Under the pieces are notes generated by a model. It worked only from the letters and a program-made list of their open reading frames with translations, ran no database searches and was not told where the DNA came from. A stretch of DNA of 12,144 nucleotides from Rhizobacter sp. (GTDB taxonomy: Bacteria; Pseudomonadota; Gammaproteobacteria; Burkholderiales; Burkholderiaceae_C): positions 1 through 12,144 of the forward strand of contig JACMKJ010000238.1 of the NCBI GenBank assembly GCA_014380155.1, written 5' to 3'. Made by a program: the position numbers and the translations under genes. This document shows, piece after piece, positions 5,975-12,144 of the stretch (position 1 is the stretch's first letter; the number at the start of each line of letters is the position of its first letter).

Positions 5975-8152
5975 TCAAGCCGACGCGATGTTCTGCTCGG
6001 TGAACGGCATCGTGCGCAGCCGCTTGCCGGTGGCAACGAAGAGGGCATTGCCCACCGCCGGCCCGATCAGCGCCGTGGCCGGCTCGCCGATGCCGCCAGG
6101 CTTCTCGGTGCTCGGCACCAGCACGGTCACGAACTCGGGCGACTCGTTCATGCGCAGCAGACGGTACTGGTGGAAATTGGTCTGTTGCACACGCCCCTTG
6201 TCGAGCGTGATCTCGCCCCACAGCGCGGCCGTCAAACCGAACACCACGCTCGACTGGATCTGCGCCTCGACCGTGTCGGGGTTGACCATGCGGCCGAGGT
6301 CGGCCACCGTGGTCACCTTGTGCACCTTGACCTCACCCTTGTTGTACGAGATCTCGGCCACCATCGCCATGTAGGTGTCGTAACCCTCCATCAGCGCGAT
6401 GCCGCGTGAGCGCCCCGCCGGTGGCGGCGTGCCCCAGCCGGCCTTGTCGGCCGCCTGCTTCAGCACGTTGGCAAAGCGCGGCTTGGTGGCCAAGAGCGAC
6501 ATGCGGTAGGCATACGGGTCTTTGCCCGCCGCCACCGCCAGCTCGTCGATGAAGGTCTCGTTGGCAAACGCGTTGAGCGCGTGGCTGACCGAGCGCCAGT
6601 AACCCACACGCAGGCCGGCGTCGTGCTTGAGGATGTCGTGGCGTGTCGCCGGGATCTCATACGCCGCCATCGCTGCTTCGGTCATCAGCGGGTCTTGCAC
6701 CGGCGCCGGCAGGCCGAACACCCGGCCGGTGATCGACTGCGAGGTGAGCCGGAAGCTCATCGCCGTGGGCTTGCCGTCGGCACCGATCGCGGCGGCCAGG
6801 TGGTGCACCGACTGCGGGCGGTAGAAGTCGTGCGTCATGTCGTCTTCACGCGTCCACACCAGCTTGACCGGCTTGCCCACCGCCTTGCTGATCTGCGCGG
6901 CCTGGATGATGAAGTCGATGTCGATGCGACGCCCGAAGCCGCCACCCAGGAAAGTGGTGCGCAGGCTCACGTTTTCGATCGGTACGCCGCACACCTTGGC
7001 GACGGTGCCGGCGGCGGCGTCTTGCCACTGCGTCGGGCCGATCAGCTCGACGCGGTTGTCGTGGTAATGCGCGGTGAAGTTCATCGGCTCCAGCGGCGAG
7101 TGCGACAAGAGCGGCATCGTGTACTCGGCCTTGATCACCTTGGTGGCGGTCTTGATGGCCGCGTCGGCCTCACCCACCTTGGGCAGTTCCAGTGGTTTGG
7201 CTGCTGCCGATACCGCAGCGGCCTTGATGCCGGCCATCATGGTCTTGTCGGTGAGCGCGGCGCCTGCGCCTTCGTCCCACTCGACCTTGATCGTCTCGCG
7301 GGCCTTCTGCGCGTGCCACCAGGTGTCGGCCACCACGGCCACGCCGTCGGGGATCTGCACCACGTTGATCACGCCCGGCATGCCCTTGGCCTTGGTTGCG
7401 TCGAAGCTCTTGACGGTGCCGCCGATCACCGGGCACTGCTCCAGCGCTGCGTAGACCATGCCGGGCAGCTTGACGTCGATGCCGAACTCGGCCGTGCCGT
7501 TCACCTTGGACGGCGTGTCCAGCCGCTTGGTCGGCTTGCCGACGATGCGGAAGTCTTTCGGGTCTTTCATCGTCGGCGTTTGCGGCACCGGCAGGCGCGC
7601 AGCGTCGGCGGCCAGCTGGCCGTAGGTGGCCTTCTTGCCCTTGGGGCCGAGCACCATGCCGTTTTCGGCGCGCAGCTGGTCTTCAGGAATGTTCCATTTC
7701 AGCGCAGCGGCGCTCACCAGCATCATGCGCACCTGCGCGCCGGCCACACGCAGCTTGTCCCAGCCGTCGCGCACGGAGGTCGAGCCGCCGGTGAGTTGCG
7801 GGCCGCCCAGCAGCGCGTTGCCGTAGATCTTGCCGTTGGGTGGCGCCATCGCCACCTTGATCTGCTTGATGTCGACGTTGAGCTCTTCGGCAATCAGCAT
7901 CGGCATCGAGGTGTAGACACCCTGGCCCATCTCGGAGCGGGCCGAGATCAGCGTGATGGTGTTGTCGTCGGCGATGTGCACCCAGGCATTGGGGGTGTGC
8001 ACCGTGCCGGCGGCGAGCGCGTCGCCCACGCCGGTGAAGCTCACGCCGAGCATCAGCCCGCCGCTGGCCACGGCCGAGGTCTGCAGGAAGCCGCGGCGAT
8101 TGACACCCACGGTCTTGGAAGATGACGAAGAGGAGGAGGTCTTGATGGTCAT
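5975..8152 (-). CDS. Molybdopterin-binding subunit of isoquinoline 1-oxidoreductase/aldehyde oxidoreductase type
   Basis: The large catalytic subunit (725 residues) of a xanthine-oxidase-family molybdenum hydroxylase, of the IorB-like kind that includes isoquinoline 1-oxidoreductase and membrane aldehyde dehydrogenases. It hydroxylates an aldehyde or N-heterocycle with water as oxygen donor. A Tat signal is visible: Arg19-Arg20 in NRRGFLQ, a mild hydrophobic stretch and an ALAA end, so the folded complex is exported to the periplasm. An unusual run of seven serines (6-12) precedes the twin arginines. Moco-site motifs are EMGQGVYTS, LGGGFGRR and the catalytic GGIGEP near the C-terminus (Glu690). 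The start at ATG 8152 is set by GAGGAGA six bases upstream; the longer open frame lies inside the small-subunit gene. It is cotranscribed with the [2Fe-2S] subunit. No cytochrome subunit or XdhC-type maturation gene is in the window. The substrate cannot be told from sequence. Confidence 0.92.
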   Translation of the reverse strand: MTIKTSSSSSSSKTVGVNRRGFLQTSAVASGGLMLGVSFTGVGDALAAGTVHTPNAWVHIADDNTITLISARSEMGQGVYTSMPMLIAEELNVDIKQIKVAMAPPNGKIYGNALLGGPQLTGGSTSVRDGWDKLRVAGAQVRMMLVSAAALKWNIPEDQLRAENGMVLGPKGKKATYGQLAADAARLPVPQTPTMKDPKDFRIVGKPTKRLDTPSKVNGTAEFGIDVKLPGMVYAALEQCPVIGGTVKSFDATKAKGMPGVINVVQIPDGVAVVADTWWHAQKARETIKVEWDEGAGAALTDKTMMAGIKAAAVSAAAKPLELPKVGEADAAIKTATKVIKAEYTMPLLSHSPLEPMNFTAHYHDNRVELIGPTQWQDAAAGTVAKVCGVPIENVSLRTTFLGGGFGRRIDIDFIIQAAQISKAVGKPVKLVWTREDDMTHDFYRPQSVHHLAAAIGADGKPTAMSFRLTSQSITGRVFGLPAPVQDPLMTEAAMAAYEIPATRHDILKHDAGLRVGYWRSVSHALNAFANETFIDELAVAAGKDPYAYRMSLLATKPRFANVLKQAADKAGWGTPPPAGRSRGIALMEGYDTYMAMVAEISYNKGEVKVHKVTTVADLGRMVNPDTVEAQIQSSVVFGLTAALWGEITLDKGRVQQTNFHQYRLLRMNESPEFVTVLVPSTEKPGGIGEPATALIGPAVGNALFVATGKRLRTMPFTEQNIASA

Positions 8153-8157
8153 GGTGG

Positions 8158-8164
8158 TCTCCTC
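8158..8164 (-). promoter_or_regulatory. Ribosome binding site overlapping the upstream stop codon
   Basis: GAGGAGA on the minus strand overlaps the TGA stop (8165-8163) of the [2Fe-2S] subunit gene as TGAGGAGA and lies five bases before the ATG at 8152. A ribosome ending on the small subunit sits on the binding site of the large one, which would couple translation and help keep a 1:1 ratio. Confidence 0.8.
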
Positions 8165-8627
8165 AGGCCTTGCGCATTTCCGCGGCAGCGGTCTTGATCG
8201 CGGCCTTGATGCGGGGGTAGGTGCCACAGCGGCAGATGTTGCCGCTCATCGCGGCGTCGATGTCGGCATCGCTCGGGTTCTTGTTGCCCTTGAGCAGCGC
8301 GGCGGCGCTCATCAGCTGGCCGCTCTGGCAGTAGCCGCACTGCGGCACGTCGTGCGCGATCCAGGCTTTTTGCAGGGGGTGGCTGTTGTTGGTCGACAGG
8401 CTTTCGATGGTGGTGACCTTCTTGCCGGCGGCCGCTGACAGCGGGGTCTGGCATGAGCGCACAGGCTGGCCGTCGAGGTGCACGGTGCAGGCGCCGCACA
8501 GCGCCATGCCACAGCCAAACTTGGTGCCGGTGAGGCCGACCTCGTCGCGGATGACCCACAACAGCGGCGTGTCGGGTTCAGCCTTGACGTTCATCGTCTT
8601 GCCATTGATCTGGATGCGAGTGGTCAC
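8163..8627 (-). CDS. [2Fe-2S] subunit of the molybdenum hydroxylase (IorA-like)
   Basis: The small electron-transfer subunit, 154 residues, with two [2Fe-2S] clusters. Cys39, Cys44, Cys47 and Cys59 form the plant-ferredoxin-type cluster (FGCGMALCGACT, then RSC). Cys97, Cys100, Cys132 and Cys134 form the helical-bundle cluster (QCGYCQSG, then NICRCG). It has no signal peptide, so it should reach the periplasm bound to the Tat-targeted large subunit, as known for this family. The start is a GTG at 8627 with AGGAGA seven bases upstream. The large-subunit ATG is 10 bases beyond its stop. No FAD subunit is present, in keeping with the IorAB class, which passes electrons to a cytochrome c or other periplasmic carrier rather than to NAD. 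Confidence 0.95.
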   Translation of the reverse strand: MTTRIQINGKTMNVKAEPDTPLLWVIRDEVGLTGTKFGCGMALCGACTVHLDGQPVRSCQTPLSAAAGKKVTTIESLSTNNSHPLQKAWIAHDVPQCGYCQSGQLMSAAALLKGNKNPSDADIDAAMSGNICRCGTYPRIKAAIKTAAAEMRKA

Positions 8628-8634
8628 GGTGATG

Positions 8635-8640
8635 TCTCCT
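8635..8640 (-). promoter_or_regulatory. Ribosome binding site fixing a GTG start
   Basis: AGGAGA on the minus strand, seven bases before GTG 8627. It decides the start of the [2Fe-2S] subunit gene. Confidence 0.75.
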
Positions 8641-8684
8641 GCATGGATTGGGGTGCGCGCTACAGGTGATGCCGTGCGCTGCTC

Positions 8685-8713
8685 GATACAGCATGATCCC
8701 GGGCCTAGGTGAA
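8685..8713 (-). promoter_or_regulatory. Weak candidate promoter of the molybdenum hydroxylase operon
   Basis: On the minus strand TTCACC (8713-8708) and TGTATC (8690-8685) are 17 bases apart, and a TG one base before the -10 would make an extended -10. The matches to consensus are only partial. The 117-base gap between the transporter and this operon must otherwise be transcribed through. No clear terminator for the transporter is seen in it. Confidence 0.25.
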
Positions 8714-8744
8714 GTCCAACCTGGGCAAACCCGAATGCAAAGGG

Positions 8745-10214
8745 TCAGCTGATATCGCTCGGCGCGTGCTCGCTGACGGCGGCGTCACGCCGCACCACAC
8801 CGCCGCCCGGCGGCTGCATGCGCCAGCCGGCCCAGATGGCCAGTGCGCAGATCGCACCGAGCAGCACGAAGGTTTCGTGGAAGGCACGCAGCGGCTCGGC
8901 CGCGTGCACCTGCAGCCGCCACTCGAGCACGATGCCGGCCAGGCTCACGCCCACCGCGCCGCCCAGCTGCCGCAGGAAGTTGATCGCACTCGAGCCGTGC
9001 GAGATGTGCACCATCGGCAGCTGGCGAATGGCGCCGAGGTTGAGCGAAGGCAGCACCAGCCCCAACCCGATGCGCCCGACGATGGCAAACGCGGTGATGA
9101 CCCACAACGAGGTTTGCAGCCCCACCAGGGCCATCAACCAGAACGACAGCGTGAGCAGCGCGATGCCGCAGGCCACCAGCTTGTTAAAAGGGTAGTGGTC
9201 TGCCAACCGCCCGCCCAGCGGCAGCATGAATGCCAGCAAGATGCCCGCCGGCAGCAGCACCGCGCCCGCTTGCGACGGCGGCAGGTGCAGGCCGATCTGC
9301 ATGAACACCGGCACCAGATAGGTCGAGCCGAACAAGGCCGCGCCGTAGATGAAGGCCACGACACCGCCCATGCGGAACGCGCGGATGTCGAACAGCTTGA
9401 ACTCCATCAGCGGGTGCTCGGCCGTGCGCTGGCGCCAGATGAAAAGGCCCGCCCCGAGCGCCGACACCGCCAGCAAGGCAAAGGCATACAGCGAGGGGGT
9501 GTGCAGATGCACCAGCCCGTTCATGCCCGTCAGCACGGCCACGGCCAGCAGCGCGAGGCCGGGCAGGTCGAAGCGGCGGTCTTGCGAGTTCACGCTGTCG
9601 GTGCCGGGTGAGCTGTGCGGCAGGTACTTGTACGCCAGCAGCAGCGCCGCCACGCAGAACGGCACCACCACGAAGAAGATCGAGCGCCAGCCGAAGGCCT
9701 CGACCAGCACGCCGCCGATGCTTGGGCCCAGCGCCGGTGCCAGCACCACGCCGAAGCCGAAGATGCCCATGGCCTTGCCCTGCTCCTGCCGGCCGAACAG
9801 CTGCAACACGATCACCGGCGGGATCGGCTGCATCACCCCCGCGGCCAAGCCTTCGATCACGCGCATCGCCAGCACCAGCTCGAAGCTCGAACCCAGGCCA
9901 CCGGCGATGCCACCCAGCGCCAGCAGGATCACCGCCGCGAAGTAGGTGTGGCGGTAACCGAAGCGGCCGAGCAGCCACGGCGTGGTCAGCATCGCCACCG
10001 TCACGGCCGCCATGAAACCGGCCGACAACCACTGCGCCCGCTCCTGGCCCAGCATGAACACGCGGCTCATGTCGGGCAGGGCCACGTTGACGATGGTCGA
10101 GGCCATGATCGACGCCATGGTGCCCACCATCACGGTCAGCAAGACCCGCCAGCGGTAGGCGCGGCCATGACGTGCTTTCAGGGTGGCGAGGCTGTGGGCG
10201 GGAGAGGGCGGCAC
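8745..10214 (-). CDS. DHA2-family MFS drug/proton antiporter (EmrB/QacA type)
   Basis: An inner-membrane efflux permease of 489 residues with about 14 hydrophobic segments, the size of the 14-helix DHA2 family. Signature pieces are NVALPDMS (43-50) in helix 1, GRFGYRHTYF (83-92, motif A) after helix 2, and GFGVVLAPALGPSIGG (153-168, antiporter motif C) in helix 5. It probably exports toxic organic compounds in exchange for protons; the substrate is unknown. No EmrA-type membrane-fusion protein or outer-membrane channel is next to it in the window, so it may work alone or with partners elsewhere. The start is GTG 10214: an in-frame TAG lies 12 bases upstream and GAGG is near it, so no longer start is possible. 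The gene begins 32 bases after the lipase foldase on the same strand with no hairpin between, so read-through from the lipase genes is possible. Confidence 0.92.
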   Translation of the reverse strand: MPPSPAHSLATLKARHGRAYRWRVLLTVMVGTMASIMASTIVNVALPDMSRVFMLGQERAQWLSAGFMAAVTVAMLTTPWLLGRFGYRHTYFAAVILLALGGIAGGLGSSFELVLAMRVIEGLAAGVMQPIPPVIVLQLFGRQEQGKAMGIFGFGVVLAPALGPSIGGVLVEAFGWRSIFFVVVPFCVAALLLAYKYLPHSSPGTDSVNSQDRRFDLPGLALLAVAVLTGMNGLVHLHTPSLYAFALLAVSALGAGLFIWRQRTAEHPLMEFKLFDIRAFRMGGVVAFIYGAALFGSTYLVPVFMQIGLHLPPSQAGAVLLPAGILLAFMLPLGGRLADHYPFNKLVACGIALLTLSFWLMALVGLQTSLWVITAFAIVGRIGLGLVLPSLNLGAIRQLPMVHISHGSSAINFLRQLGGAVGVSLAGIVLEWRLQVHAAEPLRAFHETFVLLGAICALAIWAGWRMQPPGGGVVRRDAAVSEHAPSDIS

Positions 10215-10246
10215 CGCCTCATCCTAGCGGCTGGGTTGTCAGTCGA

Positions 10247-10924
10247 TCAGGGCGGCAACCCGAGCAGGGTGCGGGCGCGCAGCAGCTCGCTGCCGCTGAA
10301 CTGGCGTTTGAGCTGGCCCTCGTGCTCGGCGCTGGGGAGTGATTGCAATTGCGCGCGCGCTTGCGCCAACCGGTGTTGCCAAGCCCAGCGAACGGTGTCT
10401 TCTGCGCGCAGGCGCTCGGCCGCTTCGACGCCAAATTTGTCGATGCGCTGGGTGTGCAGCGTTTGCAACTGCTCGGCGCTGGCCGAGGGCTCGGGCAACA
10501 ACACGGCGCGGGGCAGCGCGGGTGGGCTGCGCACTGTTTTTGGCCGCGGATGGGCAGGGTAGTTGTTGCCAGCTTCCTGGCCGGGGGTGGGCTTGTTTTG
10601 CAGCCTCGCCAGGTGTTCGTCCCACGCGAGCAGCACCTGGGCTGCGGTGGCGGCGCCATGCTGGCGGGTCACGTCGGCACCGATCCAGCGTCGGATCTCG
10701 GCGGTGTCGACTTCGCCCAGCGCGGTCAACAAGTGATCGAAGCGGCGCGACAAGGCGGGGTCGGTGTGCAGCCGGGCGACGACCCAGCCGCCGTCGAGAT
10801 CGCTGCCGCGCAGCGAGCCGGTCGTGCGCACCTGATCGACGCTGCGCCCGCCTTGCGCAGCGGCCGGCGGCGAGCTGCAGCCCGCCAGCCACAAGAGCAC
10901 CACCAGCCACAGCGCGCTGCGCAT
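10247..10924 (-). CDS. lifO: Lipase-specific foldase (Lif), short form with lipobox
   Basis: A periplasmic steric chaperone that folds its cognate lipase, 225 residues against about 320-350 for known Lif proteins. The N-terminus is a lipoprotein signal (VVLLWLAGC, Cys16 with Ser at +2) instead of the usual plain membrane anchor. The first helical mini-domain follows: SLRGSDLDG (37-45), then FDHLLTALGE (62-71), which matches the Lif motif RxxFDY(F/C)L(S/T)A except that the Arg position is Ser59 and Tyr is His64. A proline-rich linker (about 110-147, ten prolines) replaces much of the long helical domain. The second mini-domain is retained (FGVEAAERLRAED, 164-176, to a C-terminal FSGSELLRARTLLG). 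The ATG shares a base with the lipase TGA (TGATG), so translation is coupled. Its C-terminal third resembles the partial gene at 11898-12144. Function is secure at family level; whether this reduced form is fully active is not known. Confidence 0.88.
   Translation of the reverse strand: MRSALWLVVLLWLAGCSSPPAAAQGGRSVDQVRTTGSLRGSDLDGGWVVARLHTDPALSRRFDHLLTALGEVDTAEIRRWIGADVTRQHGAATAAQVLLAWDEHLARLQNKPTPGQEAGNNYPAHPRPKTVRSPPALPRAVLLPEPSASAEQLQTLHTQRIDKFGVEAAERLRAEDTVRWAWQHRLAQARAQLQSLPSAEHEGQLKRQFSGSELLRARTLLGLPP
10407..10427. repeat. 21-base direct repeat, copy 1 (foldase paralogy)
   Basis: Identical to 12088-12108. Both copies encode the AAERLR part of the foldase C-terminal domain. The flanking sequence is similar but diverged, so this is a trace of gene duplication or shared ancestry, not a mobile repeat. 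Confidence 0.7.
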
Positions 10925-11862
10925 CACAGGCCCAGCCTCTTCAATCGGTTGGCGTGCAGACGGTAGACGGCACGCGGGTCGGGTGAGAGGGTGGCGCGCA
11001 GGCCCAGCGACTGGTTCACCTCGTCGAGGTGGTTCCAGGGGTAGTCGTCGCGCAGCACCGTGCCCCAGTGGCTGGCGCAACGGCCGACCAGGCCGTCGTT
11101 GGGTTCGTCACCAAAAAAGCGGCTGGTGGCGAGCAGCACCGCGTCGCTGAAATCCAGCGCGTTAGTGGCCACGCGCGTGCCTCCCATCGAGTAGTAGCGC
11201 ACGCCGTTCACCAGCGCCGCGCCCTCGCCACAGGGCGTGACGGGCTGGCCTTGCGGAAAGCGGCGGTTGAAGACGGCAGCGCCTTCGCTTTCGAGCGACT
11301 TCAGCGCGCCCAGCGAGTCTTGCGGCAGCGTCGACTCGCCCGAGAGCAGCGAGACCGCGCCCGAGACCATGTTGGCCAGCACCTCGGGCACGCCGCTGCG
11401 TTGCGCCATGTCCTTGAGTGCGTCCGCCGTCTTGCTGCCGGTGTGGGGTGAGCCCACGCTCGTCACCGAGACGATCAGCTCCGGCGCCACCGCCGCCACA
11501 TACCGCGCGGTCGGTCCGCCGTGGCTGTGGCCGATGAGGTGAAACTTCTCGTGGCCGTAGGCCGCCTTCAGGGCGCGTAGCTCGAACAGCAGCTGTTCAC
11601 CGCGTACCTCGGACAGATTGGCCGCCGACACGCTGGGTGCATACACCGTGGCGCCACCGGCACGCAGCGCGTCGCTGATGCCGTGAAAGTAATCCACCGG
11701 GCCGATGTTGTCGAAGCCGAACAGGCCGTGCACCAGCACCAGCGGGTGGCGGGTCTGCGTGTAGGTGTCGGCGGGAGTGTCAGCTGCGCCTGCAGGTGCA
11801 GCGCCGACCAGCAGGCAGGCCAGAAGAACAAGGGCTCGGTAAAGGGCGATGGCGTTCGACAC
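10924..11862 (-). CDS. lip: Secreted triacylglycerol lipase, family I.1/I.2
   Basis: An extracellular lipase of 312 residues related to the Pseudomonas/Burkholderia foldase-dependent lipases. A signal peptide (ALYRALVLLACLLVGAAPAGAA) is cut near residue 27. The mature enzyme begins close to the oxyanion motif VLVHGLFGFDN (42-52). The catalytic triad reads as Ser113 (GHSHGG), Asp256 (NDGLVGRC) and His278 (NHLDEVNQ). Cys211 and Cys262 match the single conserved disulfide, and Asp280 and Gln284 match calcium-site positions. The start is the GTG at 11862, the only start codon before the signal peptide; its Shine-Dalgarno sequence is poor (GAGG one base away, another AGG about 15 bases away), and the longer open frame overlaps the upstream foldase gene. 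It lies 35 bases after one foldase gene and overlaps the next by one base. Secretion would need a type II system not in the window. Confidence 0.93.
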   Translation of the reverse strand: MSNAIALYRALVLLACLLVGAAPAGAADTPADTYTQTRHPLVLVHGLFGFDNIGPVDYFHGISDALRAGGATVYAPSVSAANLSEVRGEQLLFELRALKAAYGHEKFHLIGHSHGGPTARYVAAVAPELIVSVTSVGSPHTGSKTADALKDMAQRSGVPEVLANMVSGAVSLLSGESTLPQDSLGALKSLESEGAAVFNRRFPQGQPVTPCGEGAALVNGVRYYSMGGTRVATNALDFSDAVLLATSRFFGDEPNDGLVGRCASHWGTVLRDDYPWNHLDEVNQSLGLRATLSPDPRAVYRLHANRLKRLGL

Positions 11863-11897
11863 GCCTCGATTGTCGTGCCTGCCCGCGCGGCGTGGGC

Positions 11898-12144
11898 TCA
11901 GGGGCTCGGCATCAGCAAGGCGCGGGCACGCACCAGCTCGTGGCCCGAGAAGTTCTGCGCGAGGTAGGTTTCCTGGGCCTGGTTGCGTTGCAGGGCCGAC
12001 AGCTCGGGTGCGGCGGCGAGGGTTTGCATCTGCTGTCGCGCGCTTTGCAGGCGCCGCTCCCACTCGGCCCAGGCCTGGTCTTCGGCACGCAGGCGCTCGG
12101 CCGCTTCGGCGCCGAACTGCTGCACACGCCGCGCCTGCAGCTGC
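11898..12144 (-). CDS. Second lipase foldase (Lif), C-terminal part (cut by window edge)
   Basis: Only the last 81 or so residues are visible; the gene enters from the right edge. They contain QQFGAEAAERLRAED followed by a helical, Gln-rich stretch and NFSGHELVRARALL at the end. This is the second helical mini-domain of Lif proteins and is clearly related to the C-terminus of the foldase at 10247-10924 (FGVEAAERLRAED and FSGSELLRARTLL). A 21-base identical stretch (12088-12108 and 10407-10427) marks the same place in both genes. By the usual order, another lipase gene would lie just outside the window to the right. The lipase at 10924-11862 starts 35 bases after this stop, so all three genes are probably one operon. 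Confidence 0.82.
   Translation of the reverse strand, partial: QLQARRVQQFGAEAAERLRAEDQAWAEWERRLQSARQQMQTLAAAPELSALQRNQAQETYLAQNFSGHELVRARALLMPSP
12088..12108. repeat. 21-base direct repeat, copy 2 (foldase paralogy)
   Basis: Identical to 10407-10427, in the same codon frame of the partial foldase gene at the right edge. The two copies are about 1.7 kb apart, with the lipase gene between them, and could recombine if the identity extends beyond the window. Confidence 0.7.

Noticed and set aside
6581..8125. A 514-codon open frame on the plus strand opposite the molybdenum hydroxylase
   Set aside because: Low-complexity His/Arg/Gly/Val composition and no motif; it is an antisense shadow of the large subunit.
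8706..8727. An imperfect inverted repeat (CCTAGGT and ACCTGGG) downstream of the transporter as its terminator
   Set aside because: The stem has a wobble or mismatch depending on strand and no T run follows, so it does not look like an intrinsic terminator.
11863..12063. A longer N-terminus of the lipase starting near 12063
   Set aside because: The extra residues overlap the foldase gene, are Arg/Pro-rich and would put the signal peptide in the middle of the protein.

Overview
This is a chromosomal-type stretch from a high-GC beta-proteobacterium, most likely Burkholderiales. The clues are the heavy G/C third-position bias, a quinohemoprotein alcohol dehydrogenase of the Comamonas/Ralstonia type, a Burkholderia/Pseudomonas-type lipase with its foldase, and GTG starts. 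A genus cannot be assigned from the sequence alone. I see no mobile element, tRNA, rRNA or CRISPR array.

Layout, left to right. (1) Positions 1-2341, minus strand: a tight three-gene operon read right to left, namely a geranylgeranyl-reductase-family FAD oxidoreductase, a YafJ-type class II glutamine amidotransferase, and an M14 zinc carboxypeptidase cut by the left edge. (2) 2520-4631, plus strand: an exported PQQ alcohol dehydrogenase with a C-terminal cytochrome c domain. (3) 4640-5956: a compact module bounded by two hairpin terminators. Two small membrane proteins (DUF2938, DUF2798) lie on the minus strand, divergent from a MerR-family regulator. Their shared 77-bp intergenic region carries a clear MerR-type promoter: 19-bp spacer with a perfect 7-bp inverted repeat resembling a SoxR box. 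(4) 5975-8627, minus strand: a two-gene molybdenum hydroxylase of the isoquinoline 1-oxidoreductase/aldehyde oxidoreductase type, a [2Fe-2S] subunit followed by a Tat-exported Moco subunit. (5) 8745-10214, minus strand: a DHA2-family drug/proton antiporter. (6) 10247-12144, minus strand: a secreted lipase flanked on both sides by lipase-foldase (Lif) genes. The upstream foldase is cut by the right edge and the downstream one is unusually short and carries a lipobox.

How the parts may work together. The lipase would release fatty acids and alcohols outside the cell. The PQQ dehydrogenase and the molybdenum hydroxylase are both periplasmic oxidases that could take alcohols to aldehydes and acids, but nothing in the sequence ties them to one pathway. 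The terminator-bounded MerR/DUF2938/DUF2798 module is the best candidate for an undescribed regulated system: its promoter logic is readable, its effectors are of unknown function, and its regulator has a two-cysteine C-terminal motif in place of the SoxR iron-sulfur site. The second point of note is the foldase-lipase-foldase arrangement.
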